Shown here in pieces: positions 25,200 to 36,662 of a DNA stretch of 40,070 bases. A program made the position numbers and the translations under genes. The DNA comes from Gammaproteobacteria bacterium (GTDB lineage: Bacteria > Pseudomonadota > Gammaproteobacteria > Coxiellales > Coxiellaceae), in contig JAHZIV010000097.1 of the NCBI GenBank assembly GCA_022601255.1, positions 1 through 40,070 of the forward strand, in the 5' to 3' direction. Each line of letters begins with the position of its first letter. Positions within the stretch are counted from its first letter, which is position 1. A model generated the notes under the pieces. That model saw only the letters and a program-made list of their open reading frames with translations, was not told the origin of the DNA and searched no databases.

Positions 25200-25234
25200 G
25201 GTGTTGTTGAAATATTCTGGGCAGTCACATAGAG

Positions 25235-25636
25235 TTATGTCAGTAGCTTGAGTTTAGGTCTTATTTTTTGAATGTAAGTATAGTCATTGTCGTTATGTAA
25301 TAGTGTTGTGTTGTTTTCGATAGCAATTTGTGCGATTAAACAATCTATAGTGCTACGAATTGTGTAGCCTTTTTTTCTGCAGTCAAAGTAAATTTTTCCA
25401 GCAAGTCTGTAGCTTTCGATAGGGTGTTTTGGTTTATAAACTTTTTGTGTAGATAGAAATTTATCCAGCATGTTGAAGTCATGCGATGTCGCCGCGCCTT
25501 GCAACACCTCTTGATAGATAATTGAAGTAAGGCCGAAATGCATGCCCTCATCTAGGATTTTTTGAAAATATTTAACTTGATGGGTTTTCTTTTGTTTTAA
25601 AAAGTCAATCCAAACAGATGTGTCAATTAAATACAT
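25235..25636 (-). CDS. vapC: VapC-type PIN-domain toxin
   Basis: A 133-residue PIN-domain ribonuclease. The acidic metal-binding residues are visible as D5 (YLIDTSVWIDFL), E43 (IIYQEVLQG), D98 (STIDCLIAQIA) and D116 or D118 (HNDNDY). VapC toxins cut tRNA or rRNA when the labile antitoxin is lost. The ATG follows the antitoxin stop directly (25636/25637), the normal operon order antitoxin-toxin. All catalytic residues are present, so it looks active. The RNA target cannot be inferred. Confidence 0.92.
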   Translation of the reverse strand: MYLIDTSVWIDFLKQKKTHQVKYFQKILDEGMHFGLTSIIYQEVLQGAATSHDFNMLDKFLSTQKVYKPKHPIESYRLAGKIYFDCRKKGYTIRSTIDCLIAQIAIENNTTLLHNDNDYTYIQKIRPKLKLLT

Positions 25637-25843
25637 TTAGTCGTCAGATCCTTTGCGTAATTTTTTATGATCATAATCACTGGCAATTTTAACTTTTCCA
25701 GCGAGTTTGCGAACGTCTTTGCGTTTGTGTTGTTGCACAAATTCTACTAAAGCCAAATGAATTAACTCGCGTTTTGTTTTTGCACTGCTGTATTTGAATG
25801 CCTCTTTTATCAGTTCGTCGTCAAGGACAATATTGGTTCTCAT
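25637..25843 (-). CDS. vapB: VapB-type antitoxin
   Basis: A 68-residue antitoxin. MRTNIVLDDELIKEAF opens a ribbon-helix-helix DNA-binding domain, and AKTKRELIHLALVEFVQQHKRK is its second helix. The C-terminal segment (residues ~45-68, lysine-rich, ending RKGSDD) should wrap the toxin. GAGGTG lies just before ATG 25843, so the ten upstream codons of the open frame are not used. The VapB dimer normally binds its own promoter, and the adjacent 25844-25901 region carries direct repeats of ATATACAC that may be its operator. Confidence 0.88.
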   Translation of the reverse strand: MRTNIVLDDELIKEAFKYSSAKTKRELIHLALVEFVQQHKRKDVRKLAGKVKIASDYDHKKLRKGSDD

Positions 25844-25873
25844 ATACACCTCGTAATACACATAGATATACAC

Positions 25874-25901
25874 ATTATAGCGTATTCTGGTGTAAATGCA
25901 A
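25874..25901 (-). promoter_or_regulatory. Putative vapBC promoter and operator region
   Basis: On the minus strand TTGCAT (25901-25896) and a perfect TATAAT (25879-25874) are spaced by 16 nt. ATATACAC-like repeats lie between the -10 box and the vapB start, in a typical place for VapB autorepression. Confidence 0.5.
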
Positions 25902-25958
25902 AACGGCTGAGGTCATCATAGTGCAGAAGATTGGTTATAGAAATACAGGGTATTTTAA

Positions 25959-26034
25959 TGGCGCTCCCTACGGGACTCGAACCCGTGTTTTTGCCGTGAG
26001 AGGGCAACGTCCTGGACCGCTAGACGAAGGGAGC
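25959..26034 (-). tRNA. tRNA-Glu, anticodon CTC
   Basis: The minus strand gives a full 76-nt cloverleaf with encoded CCA. The acceptor is GCTCCCT/AGGGAGC, the D-arm starts GTCTAGCGGTC, the anticodon stem is TTGCC/GGCAA around the loop CTCTCAC, and the T-arm is ACGGG-TTCGAGT-CCCGT. Loop positions 34-36 are CTC, which reads GAG. Most gammaproteobacteria rely on tRNA-Glu(TTC), so this is an additional isoacceptor. The acceptor, D-stem and T-loop features fit the glutamate family. Confidence 0.93.
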
Positions 26035-26050
26035 TTTGTCAGGATCCGCC

Positions 26051-26079
26051 ATTCTATGTCCGATTTGTTAAAGAGTCAA
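26051..26079 (-). promoter_or_regulatory. Sigma-70 promoter of tRNA-Glu
   Basis: On the minus strand TTGACT (26079-26074) and TAGAAT (26056-26051) are spaced by exactly 17 nt, each matching consensus at five of six positions. Transcription would begin about 10 nt before the tRNA. This is the strongest promoter-like match seen in the window. Confidence 0.75.
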
Positions 26080-26187
26080 AATTCTTGTGTTTTTTCTAAT
26101 TATCTACCATGATAGGTGTTTCGCAGCGCTTTAGGTAGATGTCTTAACGAAGCCTGTTGTTCAGCTATACTAGATAGGGAGGTTTAT

Positions 26188-27225
26188 GTGTTTAAGACTC
26201 AATACCCAATCATTCAAGCACCTATGGCAGGTGGTATCACCACCCCAGAACTGATCGCTGCAGTGAGTAATGCAGGTGGGCTTGGTTCATTAGGCGCGGG
26301 CTATTTGTCAGCGGATGAGATCACTGACCAGATTAAAAAAATCAGAGCATTAACGGACAAACCTTTCGCCGTTAATTTATTTATTCCAGATGAGACCTCT
26401 ATAGTTTCAAGTGAGCAAGTGGATGCTGCAAAACAATTATTACAACCCTACTATGAGACACTGGGAATATCAGACTGGGGCGATCTGCGTCATGCGCAAG
26501 TAGATTTTGAATCGCAAATGCAAGCAGTGATTGATGCTCGGGTGCCTGTGTTTAGTTTCACCTTTGGGGTATTGAAAGAAAAATATATAACGGCGTTAAA
26601 ACAACAAGGTGTTTTTATTATTGGTACAGCAACTGCAGTGAATGAAGCTATTATGTTAGCATCAAGTGGTGTAGATGCGGTTGTGGCGCAAGGAGAAGAA
26701 GCAGGTGGGCATCGTGCTACGTTTCATGGTGAGGTTGAAGATTCTTTAGTTGCAATGGATCAGCTGGTTGCAGAGTGTGTTGAGGAAATTGAGCTGCCCG
26801 TTATTGCGGCAGGTGGAATAATGAATGCAGAGCAGATTAAGCAAGCGCTTGATCAAGGCGCGACAGCAGTGCAGATGGGGACTGCTTTTTTAACCTGTGA
26901 TGAAGCCAATATTGCAACATGTTACAAGAAATCATTACTGGAGGGTCAAGCGGATAATACCGTTCTAACACGAGCTTTCTCGGGACGATATGGTAGGGCT
27001 ATTGCAAATCGTTTGAGTGGGGATCTCGAGCAATTCCGTTGGTTGTTGCCGCCATATCCGATTCAGCATGCGCTGACAAAACAGTTGCGACAAGTATCGA
27101 GCCAGAATGAGGAGGCAGATTTTATGTCTCTTTGGGCGGGGCGCCATTATCATCAATGCAGGTCACAATCCGTTGAGACATTGATGTCAGTCTTAACCGA
27201 TCAGTTGTGTCTGTGTCCTATATAA
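26188..27225 (+). CDS. Nitronate monooxygenase / 2-nitropropane dioxygenase-like FMN enzyme
   Basis: A 345-residue TIM-barrel flavoenzyme of the nitronate monooxygenase family. The N-terminal PIIQAPMAGGITTPELIAAVSNAGGLGSLGAGYLS, the middle VDAVVAQGEEAGGHRATFHG (the conserved EAGGHR loop around the FMN), and IAAGGIMNAEQIKQALDQGATAVQMGTAFL (phosphate-binding GG) are all present. Family members oxidise alkyl nitronates, but many homologues have other, unknown substrates. The open frame extends to 26116, but GGGAGG five bases before GTG 26188 sets the start. Its last eight bases overlap a convergent small gene. Function is assigned to family level only. Confidence 0.88.
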   Translation: MFKTQYPIIQAPMAGGITTPELIAAVSNAGGLGSLGAGYLSADEITDQIKKIRALTDKPFAVNLFIPDETSIVSSEQVDAAKQLLQPYYETLGISDWGDLRHAQVDFESQMQAVIDARVPVFSFTFGVLKEKYITALKQQGVFIIGTATAVNEAIMLASSGVDAVVAQGEEAGGHRATFHGEVEDSLVAMDQLVAECVEEIELPVIAAGGIMNAEQIKQALDQGATAVQMGTAFLTCDEANIATCYKKSLLEGQADNTVLTRAFSGRYGRAIANRLSGDLEQFRWLLPPYPIQHALTKQLRQVSSQNEEADFMSLWAGRHYHQCRSQSVETLMSVLTDQLCLCPI

Positions 27226-27604
27226 CTCGGCTATGGCGTGGTCCTGTCTGTAGCAGAGGCGCTCGAGGATTGGTTGCAGGGTCGCTTGTTGGCTCATCTC
27301 GATGAATCGGGGGCTCGGCTATTCTAGACGCTCGTTGCCTTTGAATTTTTGCTTGTAGCCATTTTTCTCTGGCAATAATAAGCAATAAAGCTGTTGAAAA
27401 AATGATTGCAAAAGAGAGGGAAGCTTTGGTGTGAGTGCTCTGTTGTTCTAAGGTGGTGCTTGTGTCGTAGCTTGCAATTGTTAATAGCACGCAGAGGACT
27501 GTAGGAATGCCGGTGCACATTTCAGCAAGACAGTAATTACCAAAATTGTAACCTTTTACGTCATCTTCATTGCATCGTGGTTCTAGCTTGTCAAAAAATT
27601 TCAT
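27218..27604 (-). CDS. Small two-helix membrane protein of unknown function
   Basis: A 128-residue protein starting MKFFDKLEPRCNEDD. It has two hydrophobic segments (about 28-46 and 61-78) and a basic, then Pro/Arg-rich tail (RQRASRIAEPPIHRDE, NPRAPLLQTGPRHSRVI). No family recognised. An open frame reaches back to TTG 27643, but ATG 27604 is the likelier start; no good Shine-Dalgarno is seen for either. The 3' end overlaps the nitronate monooxygenase gene by eight bases, tail to tail. It could be an accessory or effector gene, since its charged tail looks disordered. Confidence 0.5.
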   Translation of the reverse strand: MKFFDKLEPRCNEDDVKGYNFGNYCLAEMCTGIPTVLCVLLTIASYDTSTTLEQQSTHTKASLSFAIIFSTALLLIIAREKWLQAKIQRQRASRIAEPPIHRDEPTSDPATNPRAPLLQTGPRHSRVI

Positions 27605-27819
27605 GTTGGTATTTTGCCAACATTTGGTGAGAAGTACAGTCAAAATATCAGACTTCTATATATATTTTCCGGTTCCCCAGGGGTAAATACGTACAAAACG
27701 TACATTATTTTATACTAAATAATTTATCAAATATGTGACTTATATCGTTAATTTTTCTACCAAATTCATAATAAATTAGGTACACTATTGTTTGTTCTAA
27801 GCATATAGCGAAATTTGGG

Positions 27820-30800
27820 ATGTACCTGAAGAGTATAAAATTAGCAGGGTTTAAGTCATTTGCGGATGTGACCACTATCCCTATTCGTAGTCAAATGAAT
27901 GCAATCGTTGGGCCAAACGGCTGTGGAAAGTCTAATGTTATTGATGCTGTACGCTGGGTAATTGGTGAATCTTCGGCGAAGCAATTGCGCGGACAATCGA
28001 TGTCTGATGTTATTTTTAATGGCACTAGCTCACGTAAGCCAATGGGTAAAGCAGCAATTGAGCTTAATTTTGATAATAGCGATAGTCGTATCGGCGGTGA
28101 ATTTGCAAATTATAATGAAATTACCATACGGCGCGAAGTGCAGCGTGAAGGCCAGTCCAATTATTTTATTAATAATACAGTTTGTCGCCGTCGCGATATC
28201 ATCGATATATTTAGAGGAACAGGTCTTGGTGCGCGCAGTTATGCCATCATCGAGCAAGGAATGATTTCACAGTTGATTGAGGCTAAGCCTGAAGAGATGC
28301 GTAATCACCTGGAAGAGGCTGCTAATATTTCCACGTATAAAGCGCGTCGCCGTGAAACTGAGAATCGCATGAAGCGTACGCAAGAAAATTTAAGTCGTCT
28401 AACGGATCTGCGAGAAGAAATTGATAAACAGCTGAGTCATTTAAAACGCCAAGCGAACGCGGCAGAACGTTACAAAGAGCTGAAGGTTGAAGAGCGTAGT
28501 TTGAATGCTCAGATTAAGGCACTGCATTGGCAATTACTGAATGAACAGCTGCAAACAAAAAACCAAGAAATACAACAGCAAGATGTGAAACGTGAAGCAC
28601 TGATGACAGAGCAGCGTCATGTTGAGACGGAAATTGAAAAGCTTAAAGTTAGCCTAGGTGAATTTACCCATAATCAGAATGAAGTGCAAAAAGAATTTTA
28701 TGGGCTTGCAGCAGATATTGCGCGTATTGAGCAACGCATTAAAAGTTCCCAAGAGCAGAGCCAACGTTGGCAGGCAGAATTAGAAGATAGTAATGCCATT
28801 TGGAGTGAGCTTGAATCTGGTAACGGCGATCATGATGCAAAAGTAAAACAACTGACCTCTGAATTAAATGACCTGCGTCCACAGTCGACAAGCATTGATG
28901 ATCAGGTGCTCACAGCAGACCATGAATTGCAGAGTGCGCAAGAAAAAATGGCCGAGTGTCAAAAGCAGTGGGAGCAATATCAGTCACAGCAGGCTGAGAA
29001 CATGCAAAAAATTGAAGTGGCGCGAACCAATATACAGCATTATCGCGAACAGATTGCAAACCTAGAGCAGCGTGTTGAGCGTTTACGTGAGGAGCATGAT
29101 GCTCAGGCGGTGCAACAATTGCAGCGACAACTTGAACCTTTATGGAATGATGTTGAGAAGCATAGAGATGCGTTAGAACAAATGGGTGCATCACTGCAAC
29201 AGACCACGGACCTTATTGCAGGGCAGCGTGATCAAAATAATCAACTGAGCCAAGAGCTAAAGCAATTACAGCAAACACTACGTGAGGAACAGTCAGAATG
29301 TGCAGGTTTGCAGGCAATTCAAAAATCTGAACTAGAAGGTGATGATGTTGCCGGGAAACAATGGTTACAGCAGCAGAAATTATCAGATCAACCACGTTTA
29401 GGGCAGTCATTGCAGGTTAAATCTGGCTGGGAAAAAGCGGTTGAAACAGTGTTACGCAATTTCTTTGATGCGGTCTGTGTTAAAGATGTTAAAGAATACA
29501 TTAAATCGTTAGCGAGTGATGTGCAGGGTGATGTATTCTTGCTGGCGAAAACAGCATCGACACAGGAAAGTGATGCCAATAAATTTAAATCTTTACAAGA
29601 CTGTATCGACAGCGATTGGCCAATAACAGATTTGATTTCAGGGGTGTATGCTGCGGAATCTGTTGAGCAAGCACTGTCTTGGCGTGAACAACTTGCTGAA
29701 AATGAATCTGTTGTGACGCGCTGTGGCTTATGGCTTGGTAAGCATTGGGTGCGTATCAGTAAAGTGGTCAAAGATGAAGATAGTATTTTATTGCGTGAGC
29801 AAAAAATACAGACGCTACAAAAAACCATCACTGAATCACAGCAACAGGTTGCAGAATGTGAGGAAAAATTACAAACAGGCGAGCAATCGCTGTTTGACTT
29901 AGAGGCAAAGCGTGATGAGCAGCATCAATCATATCAGTCGATCAGTGAGACATTGACTGAGGCAAAAACACAACATACGGCGTTGCATTCGAAATTAGAA
30001 GAAGTTAAACAGCAGCAACAGCGCATTGCTCATGATTTAAGTGAATGTGATAAGCAGCTTACAGAATTGCATAAATCGCTTGCAAGTACAGAAGAATTAT
30101 TGCAACAAGGATTATTGCTCGAAACTGAATTATCCAGTCAAAAAGAAGCTTTGCTGGAGCGCCGTCAACTCACTACTGCTAACCTTGATGCAGCAAGAAA
30201 ATCTGCACAGCAGACACAACAACGTGCAGATGAATTGGGTATTCGGTTAACGTCGAATGAAAGCCAATTAAAACTTTTACAGGAAACGATGACGCGTAAC
30301 AAGCGTCAAATGAGTCAATTATCTGAGCGCCGAGCTCAGTTGCAAGAAAACTTAGCTGATAGCGGTGGACCCTTGCAGCGATTAAATCAAGAGTTGCAGC
30401 AGAAGCTTGATCAACGTTTGAAGGTTGAGAAAGAGTTGCATGCTGTGGAGGCGCAAGTACAGAATACCAATGATTGCATTGATGGTTGTGAACAGAGGCG
30501 TTCTTCTGCTCAAGACAAATTGGCAAATATGCAGTCTGATCTTGAAAAAGTAAAGATGGAACACCAGGCAATTGCTGTGAGGCAAACTACTATAGATGAA
30601 CAATTGCGTGAGGCCAATATGGACTTGCAAGCTGTGCTAGTGGAGATGCCTGAGGAAGCTGAGTTATCAGAATGGGAGCAGCGTGCTGCCACGGTTGAGC
30701 GTCGCATCGGTCGTTTGGGGGCCATTAACTTGGCGGCGATTGACGAGTTCAAAACATTATCTGCCCGAAGTGAATATTTGGAAAAACAGCATGCTGATCT

Positions 30801-31326
30801 TGAAGAGGCATTGAGTGTTCTGCAAAATGCCATTCGTAAGATTGATAAAGAGACGAAGGTTAAATTTAAAGATACATTTGATAGGGTGAATGTTAACTTC
30901 CAGAAAAATTTCCCGAAAATATTTGGCGGAGGGCGTGCTTACTTACAATTAGAAGGCGACGATCTATTGAGTGCAGGTATTGTAGTTCATGCGCAACCGC
31001 CAGGAAAGCGCAACACCACTATTCATATGTTATCAGGTGGTGAAAAAGCATTAACGGCAATTGCGTTGGTGTTTTCGTTTTTTCAGTTAAATCCAGCACC
31101 GTTTTGTATTTTGGATGAGGTTGATGCGCCGCTGGATGATTTAAATGTTGGGCGTTTCTGTGATATCGTTAAAGAAATGTCTGACAGTACACAATTTTTA
31201 ATTATCAGTCATAATAAAGTAACGATTGAATCTGCTGATAATTTAATGGGGGTGACCATGCAGGAGCCCGGTGTTTCACGTTTGGTATCTGTAGATATCG
31301 AAGAAGCAATAACGATGGTCGAATAA
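27820..31326 (+). CDS. smc: Chromosome segregation ATPase SMC
   Basis: SMC condenses and organises the chromosome. The 1168-residue protein is typical in length. It has an N-terminal ATPase half with Walker A GPNGCGKS (31-38) and a DVIFNGTSSRKP segment. Long coiled coils (about 165-500 and 660-1005) surround a hinge (about 505-655). The C-terminal half has the signature LSGGEKALTAIALVFSFF and Walker B PFCILDEVDAPLDD. No frameshift is seen. Enterobacteria use MukBEF instead, so SMC argues against that group. It is followed by zipA after 12 nt. The Shine-Dalgarno is weak (GGGA abutting the ATG). Confidence 0.96.
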   Translation: MYLKSIKLAGFKSFADVTTIPIRSQMNAIVGPNGCGKSNVIDAVRWVIGESSAKQLRGQSMSDVIFNGTSSRKPMGKAAIELNFDNSDSRIGGEFANYNEITIRREVQREGQSNYFINNTVCRRRDIIDIFRGTGLGARSYAIIEQGMISQLIEAKPEEMRNHLEEAANISTYKARRRETENRMKRTQENLSRLTDLREEIDKQLSHLKRQANAAERYKELKVEERSLNAQIKALHWQLLNEQLQTKNQEIQQQDVKREALMTEQRHVETEIEKLKVSLGEFTHNQNEVQKEFYGLAADIARIEQRIKSSQEQSQRWQAELEDSNAIWSELESGNGDHDAKVKQLTSELNDLRPQSTSIDDQVLTADHELQSAQEKMAECQKQWEQYQSQQAENMQKIEVARTNIQHYREQIANLEQRVERLREEHDAQAVQQLQRQLEPLWNDVEKHRDALEQMGASLQQTTDLIAGQRDQNNQLSQELKQLQQTLREEQSECAGLQAIQKSELEGDDVAGKQWLQQQKLSDQPRLGQSLQVKSGWEKAVETVLRNFFDAVCVKDVKEYIKSLASDVQGDVFLLAKTASTQESDANKFKSLQDCIDSDWPITDLISGVYAAESVEQALSWREQLAENESVVTRCGLWLGKHWVRISKVVKDEDSILLREQKIQTLQKTITESQQQVAECEEKLQTGEQSLFDLEAKRDEQHQSYQSISETLTEAKTQHTALHSKLEEVKQQQQRIAHDLSECDKQLTELHKSLASTEELLQQGLLLETELSSQKEALLERRQLTTANLDAARKSAQQTQQRADELGIRLTSNESQLKLLQETMTRNKRQMSQLSERRAQLQENLADSGGPLQRLNQELQQKLDQRLKVEKELHAVEAQVQNTNDCIDGCEQRRSSAQDKLANMQSDLEKVKMEHQAIAVRQTTIDEQLREANMDLQAVLVEMPEEAELSEWEQRAATVERRIGRLGAINLAAIDEFKTLSARSEYLEKQHADLEEALSVLQNAIRKIDKETKVKFKDTFDRVNVNFQKNFPKIFGGGRAYLQLEGDDLLSAGIVVHAQPPGKRNTTIHMLSGGEKALTAIALVFSFFQLNPAPFCILDEVDAPLDDLNVGRFCDIVKEMSDSTQFLIISHNKVTIESADNLMGVTMQEPGVSRLVSVDIEEAITMVE

Positions 31327-31338
31327 GAGGGATTTTAT

Positions 31339-34087
<2,749 letters not shown>

Positions 34088-34091
34088 TTAG

Positions 34092-34514
34092 ATGGAAAAT
34101 AAAAAAATTATCATGAATTTTATGCAGGCATTATGGGTGAATCATGAGCTTGATGCAATTGATGAGGTGTTTTATTCGGATGCAATTATTCACAGTCCTT
34201 TTAATCGCAAAAAGGGTAGTGTAACCATGAAAGAGATTGCAGAGAAATGGTTGCATACCTTTCCGGATATTGAATTTACAGTGCATGACTTTGTTGCTGA
34301 GGATAATAAGGTGGTAGTGCGTTGGGATGCGATGGGCACACACATGGGCAGTTTTTTTGAAACCTCACCCACACATAAAGAAATCCGTTTCAGTGGTGTT
34401 ACAGCTTATAAGTTGGAAGAAGGGCGTGTTCGAGAATATTGGGCGCTTGTGGATATGCATGCGATCTTAAGCCAACTTGGCCAGTATGACCGCATTTCAG
34501 ATGTCGTTGAGTGA
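34092..34514 (+). CDS. SnoaL-like / ester cyclase family protein
   Basis: A 140-residue alpha+beta barrel protein of the SnoaL-like (NTF2-fold) ester cyclase group. Recognisable parts are the opening helix and the EVFYSDAIIHSPF strand, then KEIAEKWLHTFPDIEFTVHDFVAEDNKVVVRW, IRFSGVTAYKLEEGRVREYWALVDMHAILSQL and GTHMGSFFETSPTHKEI. Such proteins occur in many bacteria with unknown substrates; polyketide cyclisation is known only for some. It starts four nt after ligA with GGAGTG before the ATG, so it is probably the fourth gene of the smc transcript. The biochemical role is open. Confidence 0.8.
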   Translation: MENKKIIMNFMQALWVNHELDAIDEVFYSDAIIHSPFNRKKGSVTMKEIAEKWLHTFPDIEFTVHDFVAEDNKVVVRWDAMGTHMGSFFETSPTHKEIRFSGVTAYKLEEGRVREYWALVDMHAILSQLGQYDRISDVVE

Positions 34515-34726
34515 TAAGTGGTATAAGGTCAGAAGAGAGGCGTGGATCATTTGATGAGTATACACAAGATCTATGGGATGGCGTTACGCTAGGGCGTAGA
34601 GAATGTGCAAGCAAAATGCTATCGGAAGGCTCTTATGCTGAGAGTCCTGTTGATGATGCTGGTGCAGCGACCGATTAGGCTGGATCTGAAGATGATTACT
34701 GGCAGCCTGATATGAGCTCCAAGTAG
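34511..34726 (+). pseudogene. Possible decayed reading frame
   Basis: The 255 nt between the SnoaL-like gene and minE has no intact gene. One plus-strand frame, starting near GTG 34511, reads about 55 codons of protein-like acidic sequence (including GSFDEYTQDLWDGVTLGRRE and SEGSYAESPVDDAGAATD), then a TAG at 34676, then 15 more open codons ending DMSSK and TAG at 34724. It resembles the C-terminal tail of an accessory protein that lost its 5' part and took a stop. It could also be chance. Confidence 0.3.
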
Positions 34727-34769
34727 CAATACATGCGATCTTGAAAGCCATAAGAAATTTGCACGTGGT

Positions 34770-35057
34770 TTATACGGCTTCTGTTTCTTCAGTTATAGTA
34801 GTGGCTGCAATATCTGGCAAAACAACATTTAGTTCTAACACAGAATCATTATCACGACACTGTAAATCAACTTGTACCTTGTTAATATCTACCTGCGTGT
34901 GTTTCGCAATAGCGGCCATAATATCTTGGCGCAGTAGCGGTAAGAAATCGGTATTGCCTTTTTGTGTGCGTTGCTGTGCAATGATGATCTGTAGGCGATC
35001 CTTTGCGCATTGTGCAGATTTTTTGTTTTCTGCACGGAAGTATTTCATAAATCTCAT
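34770..35057 (-). CDS. minE: Cell division topological specificity factor MinE
   Basis: MinE stimulates MinD ATPase and drives pole-to-pole oscillation of the division inhibitor. The 95-residue protein has the N-terminal MinD-binding segment (residues 1-31, with KSAQCAKDRLQIIIAQQR) and the C-terminal topological domain (LPLLRQDIMAAIAKH, VQVDLQCRDNDSVLELNVVLP). The length is slightly above the E. coli protein (88). Its ATG overlaps the minD stop (TAATG), so the genes are translationally coupled. It is the last gene of minC-minD-minE. Confidence 0.95.
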   Translation of the reverse strand: MRFMKYFRAENKKSAQCAKDRLQIIIAQQRTQKGNTDFLPLLRQDIMAAIAKHTQVDINKVQVDLQCRDNDSVLELNVVLPDIAATTITEETEAV

Positions 35058-35887
35058 TACACCAACTCCTCTTGGTTGTTAAATAATCGCTTGAAGAAAC
35101 CACTTTTTTTCTTCTCGATCACGTCCTTGAATGCAGGTGCTTTGCCTAAGAAGCGCTTCACAATGTTTGTGTACTCTTGGCCGGCATCACTTTCTTTGTT
35201 AAGTATGACAGGACTACCTGCGTTAGAAGCGTTGAGTACAGTTTGTGACTCATTAATCACGCCTAATAAAGGGATGCCTAATAATTCTTTTATATCATCA
35301 AGACTTAACATCTCACCGGTATCTACGCGACGCTGCGAGTAGCGTGTTATAACTAAGTGTTCTTTAACTGCTTCCTCGTTATTTTCAGCGCGACGTGTCT
35401 TGCTAGAAAGAATGCCTAAGATACGATCCGAGTCACGTACTGATGAGACTTCAGGGTTGGCTACAACAATAGCGGCATCTGCAAAATACATTGCCATTAA
35501 TGCGCCTTTCTCGATACCTGCAGGTGAGTCGCAAATAACATAATCAAAATTTGCTTCTTTTAGGCCATCAATAATCTTCTCGATACCGTCACGAGTTAAG
35601 ACTTCTTTGTCACGTGTTTGTGACGCCGCAAGGATAAATAAGTTAGCAGTTTTTTTATCTTTGATCAGCGCTTGATGAAGATCTGCTTCACCGTGAATCA
35701 CATTGGCAAGGTCATAGACGACACGGCGTTCACAGCCCATGATAAGGTCTAAATTACGTAAACCCACGTCAAAATCTATGACGGCTGTTTTAAAACCTTG
35801 TAGGGCTAGGCCCGTTGCGAATGAGGCGCTTGTAGTTGTTTTGCCTACGCCGCCTTTCCCTGAGGTTACAACAATTACTTCTGTCAC
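35057..35887 (-). CDS. minD: Septum-site determining ATPase MinD
   Basis: MinD is a membrane-binding ATPase that recruits MinC and is displaced by MinE. The 276-residue protein has the deviant Walker A GKGGVGKTT near the N-terminus, the DFDVGLRNLDLIMGCERRVVYDL segment, CDSPAGIEKGA (Walker B region), and a C-terminal amphipathic membrane-targeting helix (SGFFKRLFNN). The frame extends upstream to 35935, but GTG 35887 gives the standard N-terminus (TEVIVVTSGKGG), with AGGAG seven bases ahead. It lies 19 nt after minC. Confidence 0.96.
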   Translation of the reverse strand: MTEVIVVTSGKGGVGKTTTSASFATGLALQGFKTAVIDFDVGLRNLDLIMGCERRVVYDLANVIHGEADLHQALIKDKKTANLFILAASQTRDKEVLTRDGIEKIIDGLKEANFDYVICDSPAGIEKGALMAMYFADAAIVVANPEVSSVRDSDRILGILSSKTRRAENNEEAVKEHLVITRYSQRRVDTGEMLSLDDIKELLGIPLLGVINESQTVLNASNAGSPVILNKESDAGQEYTNIVKRFLGKAPAFKDVIEKKKSGFFKRLFNNQEELV

Positions 35888-35906
35888 AGTTTTGCTCCTT
35901 TGTGAA

Positions 35907-36620
35907 TTAAATTTCGTCAATTTGCAGTTTGTCATCCTGCAAGTAAATTTGAATCATGGGTTTTTTGCCTTTCGGCGCTTTCATTTTTTTATTAACCAAG
36001 TACCGCCCAGCAATAGAGATTAGCTCGCTATCCATCGACTCGCAAAAAATACGGGCATCTTCATTGCCACTAGCACCTGCAAGTGCGCGTCCTTTAAGAG
36101 GGCCGTAGATATGAATATTGCCGTCTGCGATAATCTCTGCTCCTGGATTGACAGAGGCCAGCACAATCATGTCTGAATTTCTTGCATAAATCTGCGAGCC
36201 TGAGCGAACGGGTTTGTTGATTATTTTAGTGGGAGTTGCAGTTGCAGACTTTGCGCCCTGTTTGTTGATGCGATTAACGCTGCCGTCAGCGAGAGAAGGG
36301 CTCTGATTACCTTTCATCATCACGAGGCCATTGGTAATTGCTAAGGTTTTATCGCTCTCATCAAGACCGCGGATGCCAATAGGCATGATTTCTTTGCCGC
36401 GAAGCAGTTTGCAAATCTGTGGAATATCGAGGTGGCGGTTGCTGGTGACATCGTGGATGTCGATAATGATCGGTGCGTTAACAAGGTATTTAGGGGCCTT
36501 TTCAATCGTGCTATCAAGTTGGTCTGCAATTTCATCCATATTGCCACTCGACAGCTTGAACACTGTCATTGGAAAAAAGTCAGCCTTTAGCTGAAAGCTA
36601 TCCCCTTTATTGCTGCTCAT
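35907..36620 (-). CDS. minC: Septum-site determining inhibitor MinC
   Basis: MinC blocks FtsZ assembly away from mid-cell. The 237-residue protein has the N-terminal FtsZ-inhibiting domain (residues ~8-100, with LSSGNMDEIADQL and APIIIDIHDV) and, after a variable linker (about 105-130), the C-terminal beta-helix (from about 132: VRSGSQIYARNSDMIVLASVNPGAEIIADGNIHIYGPLKGRALAGASG). These match the MinC family. The start MSSNKGDSFQLKADFF at 36620 is natural. It is the first gene of the min operon, with a promoter at 36663-36691. Confidence 0.95.
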   Translation of the reverse strand: MSSNKGDSFQLKADFFPMTVFKLSSGNMDEIADQLDSTIEKAPKYLVNAPIIIDIHDVTSNRHLDIPQICKLLRGKEIMPIGIRGLDESDKTLAITNGLVMMKGNQSPSLADGSVNRINKQGAKSATATPTKIINKPVRSGSQIYARNSDMIVLASVNPGAEIIADGNIHIYGPLKGRALAGASGNEDARIFCESMDSELISIAGRYLVNKKMKAPKGKKPMIQIYLQDDKLQIDEI

Positions 36621-36662
36621 TTTTAAATCAATCCCTAGTGAGCCGTTACCAAAAAACAGTTA

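Noticed and set aside
25190-25229. TGTGACT and AGTCACA inverted repeat as a terminator after the secreted protein gene.
   Set aside because: The stem is only 7 bp with a 26-nt loop and no T-run follows.
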